DNA of 64,000 nucleotides. Origin: Negadavirga shengliensis (GTDB taxonomy: Bacteria > Bacteroidota > Bacteroidia > Cytophagales > Cyclobacteriaceae). Below the pieces are notes generated by a model. The model worked only from the letters and a program-made list of their open reading frames with translations, did no database searches and was not told where the DNA came from. The stretch lies in NCBI RefSeq assembly GCF_042652345.1, contig NZ_JBHSJJ010000007.1, positions 1 to 64,000 on the forward strand, in the 5' to 3' direction. Each line of letters begins with the position of its first letter. Positions within the stretch are counted from its first letter, which is position 1. Of this stretch, positions 53,034 to 60,162 are shown piece by piece. The position numbers and the translations under genes were made by a program.

Positions 53034-53137
53034 AAGGAAAAAAACGTGTATCTTAAAAAAGGAAATTCATTGAACTTCATCTCTTGAAAAAAGTTTGGAG
53101 AAAGATAGTAAAATAATCAATAAAAAGCCATAAAAAA

Positions 53138-53200
53138 GACCCTGCCTTAACGGAGAGCCTCTGGATTAAAATCATTGTCAGGGATTAACAGGTCTTCTGT
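53138..53200 (-). terminator. Probable terminator after the outer-membrane protein gene
   Basis: On the minus strand AGACCTG-TTAA and TTAA-GG-CAGGGTCT pair with small bulges around a long loop and are followed by TTTTTTATGG. It lies about 95 bases beyond the stop at 53296. Confidence 0.5.
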
Positions 53201-53295
53201 TCATTTGCTTCAAAAAACCTTTCCCTTTGTTTGAATCTTTTGGAAACCGTCTTGCTAACCCCTGATTTTTATCCAATGGATGTTCCTCAAAAATA

Positions 53296-53850
53296 TCAGA
53301 AACGGAAACCAATGCTGAAACCGGCATTCACTTCCACTGCAGAAAACCGGGTGCTTACATCATTGTTAAATCCTCTGGCTATATTCACATAGGGGCCGAG
53401 GGCAAATTTATCATTATGGACCCATTTGTATCCCCCACCTATGCCGATAATAAAGCTATTGAGATCTGTTTCTATGGTCTGGTCATCTACAGTTTCCGTG
53501 AAGGTTCCCCCCCGGTATTTCAAAAAAGGGGAAACGTAAAGGCCAGAAGGCTGTGCAGGATTGACAAAATAGTAATTGTAAGACAATAACACACTGGTCG
53601 CGTTAAAATCCCGGTTTTCATCTGTATCGGATATGTATGAAAACCTATCAAAGAAAAACACTTCCACCCCTATGGATTGGTTTTGATCCAAAAAATGCTC
53701 ATACCCAAGTTCCAGGGAGCCGATCAGGATCGTGTTGGCAATGTTCAGTTTCACTTCGTTGTTGTGGGGGATTTCGCGCTCCATGACTTGTGTATGGCCA
53801 TTGACAATAAAAAACGCTAAAGACAAAAGTGTAAGGATAGAATTTTTCAT
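53296..53850 (-). CDS. Small outer-membrane beta-barrel protein
   Basis: A 184-residue protein with a signal peptide (SILTLLSLAFFIVNGHTQ). The mature part alternates aromatic/hydrophobic and polar residues in strands (LIGSLELGYEHFLDQNQS, VLLSYNYYFVNPAQPSGLYVSPFLKYRGG, IGIGGGYKW) and ends NAGFSIGFRF with the terminal Phe of barrel proteins. This resembles the eight-stranded DUF3575 or OmpA-like beta-barrel outline. No ligand is known. The ATG at 53850 was chosen because the frame's first codons (from 53874) spoil the signal peptide. Confidence 0.78.
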   Translation of the reverse strand: MKNSILTLLSLAFFIVNGHTQVMEREIPHNNEVKLNIANTILIGSLELGYEHFLDQNQSIGVEVFFFDRFSYISDTDENRDFNATSVLLSYNYYFVNPAQPSGLYVSPFLKYRGGTFTETVDDQTIETDLNSFIIGIGGGYKWVHNDKFALGPYVNIARGFNNDVSTRFSAVEVNAGFSIGFRF

Positions 53851-53933
53851 ATATTCTCGAATTGTGGTATTCAAAAATCAAATTTAAATATGATTATTTA
53901 TTTTTAAAGTATCTATTAAACAATATAAACTGA

Positions 53934-54374
53934 TTATTTCTTAGAAAGTTTCATGAGATAATGTTCAATGTTACATTCCATAAATTTTTCCCCTACCTTT
54001 TCAAACCCGAATTTCCGGTAAAGGCCCACAGCGGCCACCTGGGCATGCATGTAGATATCGTTCCCGGCGGTTTGCGGATTATTGTTGATATCCTCCAAAA
54101 CCGCCTTTACCAAAGCTTGTCCTATCCCCTGGTCCCTAAAAGGCTTCAATACCGCAAACCTTTCCAGTTTTACGCCTTTGTCCGCCATTCTCCATCTGGC
54201 CGTCCCCACCGGCTGCTGTCCGATATAAGCCAAAAAATGAACGGAACTGTTTTCAAACTCATCGTACTCCTCATCGGGAGCAACCAGCTGTTCGTGGACA
54301 AAAACCTCTTCTCTGATTCTGAAGGCTTTTTTAAGGTCCTCCTGATTATCAACTTTGCTTACTGATAGGTCCAT
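53934..54374 (-). CDS. GNAT-family N-acetyltransferase (ElaA-like)
   Basis: A 146-residue acetyltransferase. The core includes EVFVHEQLVAPDEEYDEFE near the N-terminus, GTARWRMADKGVKLERFAVLKPFRDQGIGQALVK with the acetyl-CoA loop RDQGIGQ, and AAVGLYRKFGFEKVGEKF. The EVFVHEQ region is the ElaA/YjcF-like signature. The substrate is unknown. It overlaps phoH by 26 bases, so it is translated from the same message. Confidence 0.88.
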   Translation of the reverse strand: MDLSVSKVDNQEDLKKAFRIREEVFVHEQLVAPDEEYDEFENSSVHFLAYIGQQPVGTARWRMADKGVKLERFAVLKPFRDQGIGQALVKAVLEDINNNPQTAGNDIYMHAQVAAVGLYRKFGFEKVGEKFMECNIEHYLMKLSKK

Positions 54375-55335
54375 TTATCTTTTTACCGTCTTCGTTTTCA
54401 TGTTTGTCATACGCGTCTATAATGGATTTGACCAATTTATGGCGTACCACATCCCTACCGGTAAGGTTGACCACCCCTATACCTTTGACGTCTTTCAAAA
54501 TCCTGAGTGATTCCCTCAACCCGGACTTCTGTTTAGCAGGCAGATCAACCTGGGATTGGTCTCCTGTAATGATCACTTTGGAATTGGGGCCCATCCTGGT
54601 CAGAAACATCTTGATCTGCTGACTGGTCGTATTCTGCGCTTCATCCAAAAGGATAAAGGCATCATGGAGCGTTCTTCCCCTCATATAAGCCAAAGGGGCA
54701 ATTTCAATCACCCGGCTTTCCTGATAAAATTTGAGCTTCTCTGTGGGGACCATATCGCCCAAGGCATCATAAATAGGCCTCAAATAGGGATCGAGTTTTT
54801 CCTGCAGATCCCCCGGAAGGAAACCAAGGTTTTCCCCGGCCTCTACCGCCGGCCTGGTAATGATGATCCTTTTAACCTCCCTGTTTTTCAATGCCCTGAC
54901 AGCAAGCGCCACGGCAATATAGGTCTTTCCTGATCCGGCCGGACCAAGGGCAAAAACCAGGTCATTTTTATAGGATGATTCAACCAGCTTTTTCTGGTTT
55001 GGCGACTTGGGCCTGATAACCAAACCTTTGTTTCCATATAGGATGATATCACTGTGGGTATGCAGGGCGTTTATGGGGGTTCCTTCCAGGGCGATGTATT
55101 CCTTTACATTTTCCGGAGTAACCCGTCCAAACCGGTTAAAATGTTCCAGAAGCATGTTCAGGATATCATTGATCTTTAAAATTTCCGGAGCCTGGCCCTT
55201 AATCCTGATTTCGTTACCCCTTGAAACAATTTTGCTCTGGGGAAATGCTGCGGATATTTGTCTGATGTTTTCGTTTTCAGATCCGAGAAAATCCAGCAAA
55301 GAAACGTTTTCTAATGTAATGACTTTTTCTACCAA
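54349..55335 (-). CDS. phoH: PhoH-family ATPase
   Basis: A 328-residue PhoH-like protein, full length. An N-terminal RNA-binding-like domain (about 10-100) leads to the P-loop ATPase with FALGPAGSGKTYIAVALAV (Walker A), RPAVEAGENLGFLPGDLQEKLDPYLRP, DAFILLDEAQNTT (Walker B) and KVIITGDQSQVDLP. The family is linked to RNA metabolism and stress. The first codon is TTG at 55335; no in-frame ATG lies upstream before a stop, and the sequence from there matches the family. It is divergent from the SAM hydrolase gene, which has a -7 box (TATTTTTG) at 55389-55396. Confidence 0.93.
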   Translation of the reverse strand: MVEKVITLENVSLLDFLGSENENIRQISAAFPQSKIVSRGNEIRIKGQAPEILKINDILNMLLEHFNRFGRVTPENVKEYIALEGTPINALHTHSDIILYGNKGLVIRPKSPNQKKLVESSYKNDLVFALGPAGSGKTYIAVALAVRALKNREVKRIIITRPAVEAGENLGFLPGDLQEKLDPYLRPIYDALGDMVPTEKLKFYQESRVIEIAPLAYMRGRTLHDAFILLDEAQNTTSQQIKMFLTRMGPNSKVIITGDQSQVDLPAKQKSGLRESLRILKDVKGIGVVNLTGRDVVRHKLVKSIIDAYDKHENEDGKKINGPISKQS

Positions 55336-55441
55336 TATTTTTCTGCTAATTAAGTAATTTCAATCTTATCCTTACAATATAAATTACCTATTTTTGTTTA
55401 TTCTTACTACAAAAGTACGAATTTTTAATTGACTTGCTTGT

Positions 55442-56212
55442 ATGGCGCTAGTGACATTTATATCAGATTTTGGAAACTCAGATTACTACGTACCTGTGGT
55501 GAAGGCCAAAATGCTTTCTATAAATCCACAGCTGTCCATTGTGGACATCAGCCATGAGATTGCCCATTACGACATTGCCCATGCTGCCTTTGTTCTTCGT
55601 GCTGTATATAACGAATTTCCGAAAGGCACCGTTCATTTAGTAGCCTTAAATGCCACAAGCAACATCACTGACGGTTTTATTGGCGTGAAGCTAAATGAGC
55701 ATGTATTTGTAGGGCCCAACAACGGTGTGTTGAGCATGTTGGCAGACCATGAGCCGGGAATCATCGTCAAGTTTTCAGACATCCATGTCAAAGACAGCAC
55801 TTTTCCCGCCAAAGATATTTTGGCGCCGATCGCCGCCAAAGTGGCCAGCGGCGCTGCCATCCATGATTTTGGCGGGCCATTACAGAGCATCAAAAAAATG
55901 ATGGCACGGCAATTCAAAGCCAGCAAAAAACAGATCATAGGCTATGTGCTGCGGGTGGACCATTATGGCAACCTGATCACCAACATCCCCAAAGAAGTAT
56001 TTGGGAAACTGAACCCGGGCAGGTTCCGGATAGAGTTTGGAAGGGAATCCCTGGATGGACTTCAAAAAACCTACGATGAAGTGGAGCCGGGGGACTGCTA
56101 TGCTTTTTTCAATAGCCTAGGGCTGCTGGAAATCGGCATTAACCATGGCCATGGGGCAGATCTTTTGGGTCTGCGTTATGACAGTCCCGTGTTCATTCAT
56201 TTCGAGGCTTAA
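55442..56212 (+). CDS. SAM hydroxide adenosyltransferase (DUF62 / chlorinase-like)
   Basis: A 256-residue member of the SAM-dependent chlorinase/fluorinase superfamily; most are hydroxide adenosyltransferases that split SAM to adenosine and methionine. Family marks are LVTFISDFGNSDYYVPVVKAKML, IVDISHEIAHYDIAHAAFVL, GPNNGVLSML and VDHYGNLITNIPKE, with the C-terminal domain ending HGADLLGLRYDSPVFI. No halogenase-specific residues can be judged. It is monocistronic; tRNA-Leu follows 174 bases later. Confidence 0.9.
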   Translation: MALVTFISDFGNSDYYVPVVKAKMLSINPQLSIVDISHEIAHYDIAHAAFVLRAVYNEFPKGTVHLVALNATSNITDGFIGVKLNEHVFVGPNNGVLSMLADHEPGIIVKFSDIHVKDSTFPAKDILAPIAAKVASGAAIHDFGGPLQSIKKMMARQFKASKKQIIGYVLRVDHYGNLITNIPKEVFGKLNPGRFRIEFGRESLDGLQKTYDEVEPGDCYAFFNSLGLLEIGINHGHGADLLGLRYDSPVFIHFEA

Positions 56213-56311
56213 CATATTGGAATCGAATGTCTTATTGAAAAACACTTGGCTCACTGCATAACAAAGACCGGAAAAAAGTTCAAAAAAGTAAATCATCGCA
56301 AGCCCAAATTA

Positions 56312-56342
56312 TTGTATGGAAAAAATTCTTTAACCATATTTG
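56312..56342 (+). promoter_or_regulatory. Promoter of tRNA-Leu
   Basis: TTG (56312-56314), a 20-base spacer and CATATTTG (56335-56342) fit the Bacteroidota promoter pattern with one mismatch in the -7 box. A small hairpin CCGTTC / GAACGG (56348-56365) lies in the short leader before the tRNA. Confidence 0.55.
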
Positions 56343-56386
56343 CATCCCGTTCAGCAAGGAACGGTGCGGTGCAGAGCACTGGATAA

Positions 56387-56470
56387 GCCCAGGTGGCGGA
56401 ATTGGTAGACGCGTTGGTCTCAAACACCAATGAGGTAACACTCGTGCCGGTTCGACTCCGGCCCTGGGTA
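56387..56470 (+). tRNA. tRNA-Leu, anticodon CAA
   Basis: An 84-base class II tRNA. The acceptor stem is GCCCAGG / CCTGGGT with a G1-U72 wobble, the D arm carries GGTAGAC, the anticodon stem TTGGT / ACCAA encloses CTCAAAC with anticodon CAA (decodes UUG), a variable arm AACACTCGT follows, and the T arm is GCCGG-TTCGACT-CCGGC. The CCA tail is not encoded. A terminator starts eight bases later. Confidence 0.96.
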
Positions 56471-56477
56471 CGTATTA

Positions 56478-56508
56478 AAGCTCCTTCTCATCAAGAAGGG
56501 GCTTTTTT
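56478..56508 (+). terminator. Terminator after tRNA-Leu
   Basis: AAGCTCCTTCT and AGAAGGGGCTT pair (one G-T) around a short loop and are followed by TTTTTT on the plus strand. Confidence 0.85.
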
Positions 56509-56582
56509 AATTAAACCGCCGGAGGAGAAGCCTGTCCCGAAGCAACGTAGCCGATTTCGGGAACACCGGCCCCCATACGGAC

Positions 56583-56616
56583 AACCCCTTCGGAATTGCT
56601 TTTGAAGGGTTTTTTA
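56583..56616 (+). terminator. Second terminator-like hairpin
   Basis: AACCCCTTC and GAAGGGTT pair with one bulged C and are followed by TTTTTT. No further plus-strand gene lies before it, so it may be a back-up terminator for tRNA-Leu. Between 56509 and 56825 I see no gene, only hairpin-forming, GC-richer sequence and the spacer to the regulator stop. Confidence 0.5.
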
Positions 56617-56825
56617 CCTTTTCCTATATTGGAAAAACGACTATCCTTTTTTGTTCTCGATGGATTTTCCGCAGCTGGCGAAAGACAATAAAACAAAAAA
56701 CAGCCTGTTGTTATGGTCAGAGGGTCGCAAGTACCTCCCGCAATTATCGTAAAAGATCCTGTGACTTTAATCTTCCCGTAAACCCTAGTTTTAAATAATA
56801 ACGATGATTAACTTGGGCTATGTAG

Positions 56826-59825
56826 CTATTTTTTGATACCATCATGGGAATTAAGATTATTTTCCTCGAGCTCATGGTCAAAACCTGAATGCGACAGGGA
56901 ATCCAGGAACTCGACCATATTCACTTCATGATCCAGAGACAGTCTCTTTCTCATCCTATATCTGGCAGTCTCAACTCCTCTTACGGAAATATTGAGGATA
57001 GATGCTATTTCTTTATTGGTAAGATTCATTTTCACAAAAGCACAAAGTCTCAACTCCTTTGTGGAAAAGTTAGGATAGGCCATTTTCAGTTCCCGGAAAA
57101 AAGCCTGATGGACTCTTTCAAAATTTGAATCAAACACCTGCAGGTGCTCCTCATCACTGAGGTTATACTTAATCCTACTTTGAAGGGATCTTAGTTTGGA
57201 TTTTACCTTCTCATTGGAAGTACCGTCCCTAATTTGCCGAATCTCTTCGTTGAGTTCGTTCAGAAGATCCTTTTTCTTAACCAAAAGCATGGTATAATTT
57301 GCAAGTTCTTTGCTTTTATAAACCACATCCTCTTCTAAAATTTCTTTATCCCTTTCAATCTTTCTCTTTTCATGCTCAAGTTTCATCTGCTGGATTTCGA
57401 GTTCAAGCAGCTTTGTCCGCTCTGCTTCATCAACGCGGGCCTTTTCTTTTTCCGCCTTGATCTTCCTTTTTACCGCAAAAATTAAAAACGATACAATCAG
57501 CAATACCAGCAAAGCAAATAGGATAATTGCTACCGGTGTCTGATACCACTGGGGGGCGATATTGAAATAATAATAACTTTCTGCAGACTCCTCTCCTATC
57601 CTACTCCTGGCCTTCACAGTAAGCATATAGTTTCCTGGCTTTAAATAACTGAATTCCGCGGATGATTTTTCCGTCCAAGCAGACCATGGCTGCCCTGAAC
57701 CTTCAAGCAGATAGGCATACTGAACCTGCTTTTTATCATGGAATCCGGGAACGGCAAAATTGAATTTAAGATTGGTCACATGATGAGGAAGAAATAATGG
57801 AGCGTCTTTAGAATTGTGAATTTCACCATTGTATCCCTCCTGTTCGAGCGAATAAGTAATGCTTCTAAATACTACCCCGCTTTTATTTTTTTGGCTACCA
57901 TAAGTGAGATCAAATGCAAAAAGTCCCTTTCTCGTACCCATCAATACCAGCGACCGGTCAATGGGCAAGATACATTCCATCGATCTATTAAACTCTCCCT
58001 TCAGCATCGTGAACAGTCCTTTATTCAGTTCCGGTGAATTGCTCAGTTCCAGGTATCCTGCCTCATCATCATGCACAAACCAAAATTTACCCTGATCCTC
58101 CAACACCTTTCTTACGTTGAGTTCGGTTCCAAAATATCCATTCAGTTGAGATTGGGGAACAAATTGATTATTGGAATCATCAAATGTAAAAATACCGTGA
58201 TTAGTCGTGAAGATGGTTTCTCCATTGAATTCGAATACATTGACACTGTATGGAGAAGGGAGGCCATTTTGGTCTTTATAATGTTCTATTCCAGCCACTT
58301 TCGTAAAACCGTCGTTTAGCCTGATTCTATACACTCCCTTGTATCCATGACAAACCCAAAAAGTATTCGAGGCCTTACTTTGTAAAATATCCCTTGATGA
58401 TTCCTCAAAACCTTCGATTTTCTGTATCAACCCAAACCTCTTGTTTGAGCCGTATTCTAAAAGATACAAGCCGTCATAGGCACAGGCCAGATAAAGTTGA
58501 CGTTTGCCGTTTATTGGTATTACTTTCCACACCCCTTTGAGGTGGGGTAGGCTATAGGTTTCGCCATCGGGACTGATTACAAATACACCTTTATCATGGC
58601 TTACCAGGACATTCCCTTCAAACTCCTGCAACGTCCAGGCCTGTCCTTCCATTCCTTGAACCTTTGAGAATCCCAATTTGGAAAAGTAAGCTGATTCTGA
58701 AGCCTTTTCAGAGGCATAAACCCCCTGATTGCTGGCAATGTAGACTTTATTTTGGGCAATTTTCACATCATAAACTGAGGCCTCTTCAAACACAGTGGTC
58801 ACGGGTGATGCTAAATCAATACAATCCAACCCATTATTCAACAGGGCCCAGATATTCCCCTCACCGGTTTCATAGATATTCAATACGGTCTGGTCCTGAA
58901 GTTGTTGGAAGGCTTCAGTCACTTCCAGTTTTTCCGCCAGGGAATTGAGAATCAAAATTTTTGAACTCAGTGTCCCCAAAAAGTAAAGACCCTCTCTGGA
59001 TTTGTGGGCACAGGTGATCAGATTATTTGAATGAGGAGCTATGACCCTCGTCATGAAACTTAATGCGGATGAATCCCTGTCCAATTTCAGTATGGAGCCT
59101 TGTTTGGTGATGACGAGTAGTTCATTTTTTTCTCTTCCCTCCAGCAAGGCTACAATGTCCTCGCCTGAAAGCTGGTGTTTTGATAACAGGTTTTCGTACT
59201 GAAGGTTATCAAAGTTAATGGTTTTTAAGATACCGTTATCCACGAGATAGAATACCCCGTTTGTTACTGTTGAAAAAGTGAAGGCCTGATCTGAGGGAAG
59301 CACTGTAGCCCTGTGATTGGAAACAGCAATCAACATTTTGAAGGAGCGGAATACAATATGGTCCTGAGCCTCTTGAATATTCCAAACTGACTCAAAATTT
59401 TGATTTTCCCTGTTGATTAATTCCAATAATGACTCAAATTCATAAATCCCATACCTATTCCTCCTGATCAACCCGAACTCGTTAAACCCTCCTGCATATA
59501 CATTTCCATCAGAAGCATGGTACAAGCTCCTCACCGAGGAACCATTTGGCAGGATTACCTTTTGCCAGGATTCGCCATCAAAAACCAAAGCCCCGTCATT
59601 GTTCCCGAAATACATGACTCCTTCGTTGTCTTCACACATCGCCCAAAACTGGGGATCTGCATTGAAATCCGATCTGTTGTAATGCACAATATTGGGAGCT
59701 CCGTTGAATTCTCCTAAAGAAGACACACCAGTTGTTGAATTGGCCTGTGCAGGAAACACATCGCACCCTATGAAGAAAAATGGGATCAGCAGCGCCAGTA
59801 ATCTACACGTCTTTAATTTTTTCAT
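56826..59825 (-). CDS. Membrane-spanning propeller sensor with LuxR-type DNA-binding domain
   Basis: A 999-residue one-component regulator. An N-terminal signal with a possible lipobox (PFFFIGCDV) is followed by beta-propeller repeats of the two-component-regulator type (about 30-660: FGNNDGALVFDGESWQKV, GEGNIWALLNNGLDCID), a Y_Y_Y domain (about 680-750), a transmembrane helix (about 760-783), a coiled coil (785-890) and a LuxR-type helix-turn-helix (about 920-965: TNKEIASILNISVRGVETARYR). The periplasmic part should sense a glycan or its fragments and the C-terminus bind DNA. It is divergent from susC-susD, its likely target. No histidine-kinase domain is present. Confidence 0.9.
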   Translation of the reverse strand: MKKLKTCRLLALLIPFFFIGCDVFPAQANSTTGVSSLGEFNGAPNIVHYNRSDFNADPQFWAMCEDNEGVMYFGNNDGALVFDGESWQKVILPNGSSVRSLYHASDGNVYAGGFNEFGLIRRNRYGIYEFESLLELINRENQNFESVWNIQEAQDHIVFRSFKMLIAVSNHRATVLPSDQAFTFSTVTNGVFYLVDNGILKTINFDNLQYENLLSKHQLSGEDIVALLEGREKNELLVITKQGSILKLDRDSSALSFMTRVIAPHSNNLITCAHKSREGLYFLGTLSSKILILNSLAEKLEVTEAFQQLQDQTVLNIYETGEGNIWALLNNGLDCIDLASPVTTVFEEASVYDVKIAQNKVYIASNQGVYASEKASESAYFSKLGFSKVQGMEGQAWTLQEFEGNVLVSHDKGVFVISPDGETYSLPHLKGVWKVIPINGKRQLYLACAYDGLYLLEYGSNKRFGLIQKIEGFEESSRDILQSKASNTFWVCHGYKGVYRIRLNDGFTKVAGIEHYKDQNGLPSPYSVNVFEFNGETIFTTNHGIFTFDDSNNQFVPQSQLNGYFGTELNVRKVLEDQGKFWFVHDDEAGYLELSNSPELNKGLFTMLKGEFNRSMECILPIDRSLVLMGTRKGLFAFDLTYGSQKNKSGVVFRSITYSLEQEGYNGEIHNSKDAPLFLPHHVTNLKFNFAVPGFHDKKQVQYAYLLEGSGQPWSAWTEKSSAEFSYLKPGNYMLTVKARSRIGEESAESYYYFNIAPQWYQTPVAIILFALLVLLIVSFLIFAVKRKIKAEKEKARVDEAERTKLLELEIQQMKLEHEKRKIERDKEILEEDVVYKSKELANYTMLLVKKKDLLNELNEEIRQIRDGTSNEKVKSKLRSLQSRIKYNLSDEEHLQVFDSNFERVHQAFFRELKMAYPNFSTKELRLCAFVKMNLTNKEIASILNISVRGVETARYRMRKRLSLDHEVNMVEFLDSLSHSGFDHELEENNLNSHDGIKK

Positions 59826-59836
59826 TCTTTCCGAAA

Positions 59837-59897
59837 GCCAGCTTCATATCAGCCGCGAATTTAACAATAGTATCAGATATCTGTTTCATGAAGCTGG
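59837..59897. promoter_or_regulatory. Interrupted inverted repeat before the regulator gene
   Basis: GCCAGCTTCAT (59837-59847) is repeated in inverted form as ATGAAGCTGG (59888-59897), with the ten-base palindrome CAGATATCTG (59874-59883) between. It lies 12-72 bases upstream of the regulator start. It could be an operator for autoregulation or a leader hairpin. No transcription start is known. Confidence 0.45.
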
Positions 59898-60089
59898 TTA
59901 AATCCAAATAGCGTAATCATTCTTCTCCAAAAAATCCTCCTATTCGAAATACAATTATACAAAAAACGAAAAACTTAAACCATTTATTTTCAAAAGTTTA
60001 TGAAAAAATGAAGTATAGATGACGTAAGGCCGGTTTCAATGAAGTGATTTAAGTGTAGTGATAAATATGGGCGGGAATAAAAGGCAAAA

Positions 60090-60097
60090 TATATTTG
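60090..60097 (+). promoter_or_regulatory. Promoter -7 box for susC
   Basis: TATATTTG matches TANNTTTG and lies 66 bases before the susC ATG. The -33 region is poor, which would fit a promoter needing an activator such as the divergent regulator. Confidence 0.45.
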
Positions 60098-60162
60098 ACC
60101 GGGTGTGCATTTTTGCTACTTGTCAAAAAATCATTTAACAAATTAAAACCCATCACATATTT

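Noticed and set aside
56393..56605. 70-codon ORF overlapping tRNA-Leu
   Set aside because: It is a reading of the tRNA and its terminator.
56387..56825. Integration site or genomic island at tRNA-Leu
   Set aside because: No integrase gene, no direct repeat of the tRNA 3' end was noticed, and the genes after it are an ordinary Sus locus.
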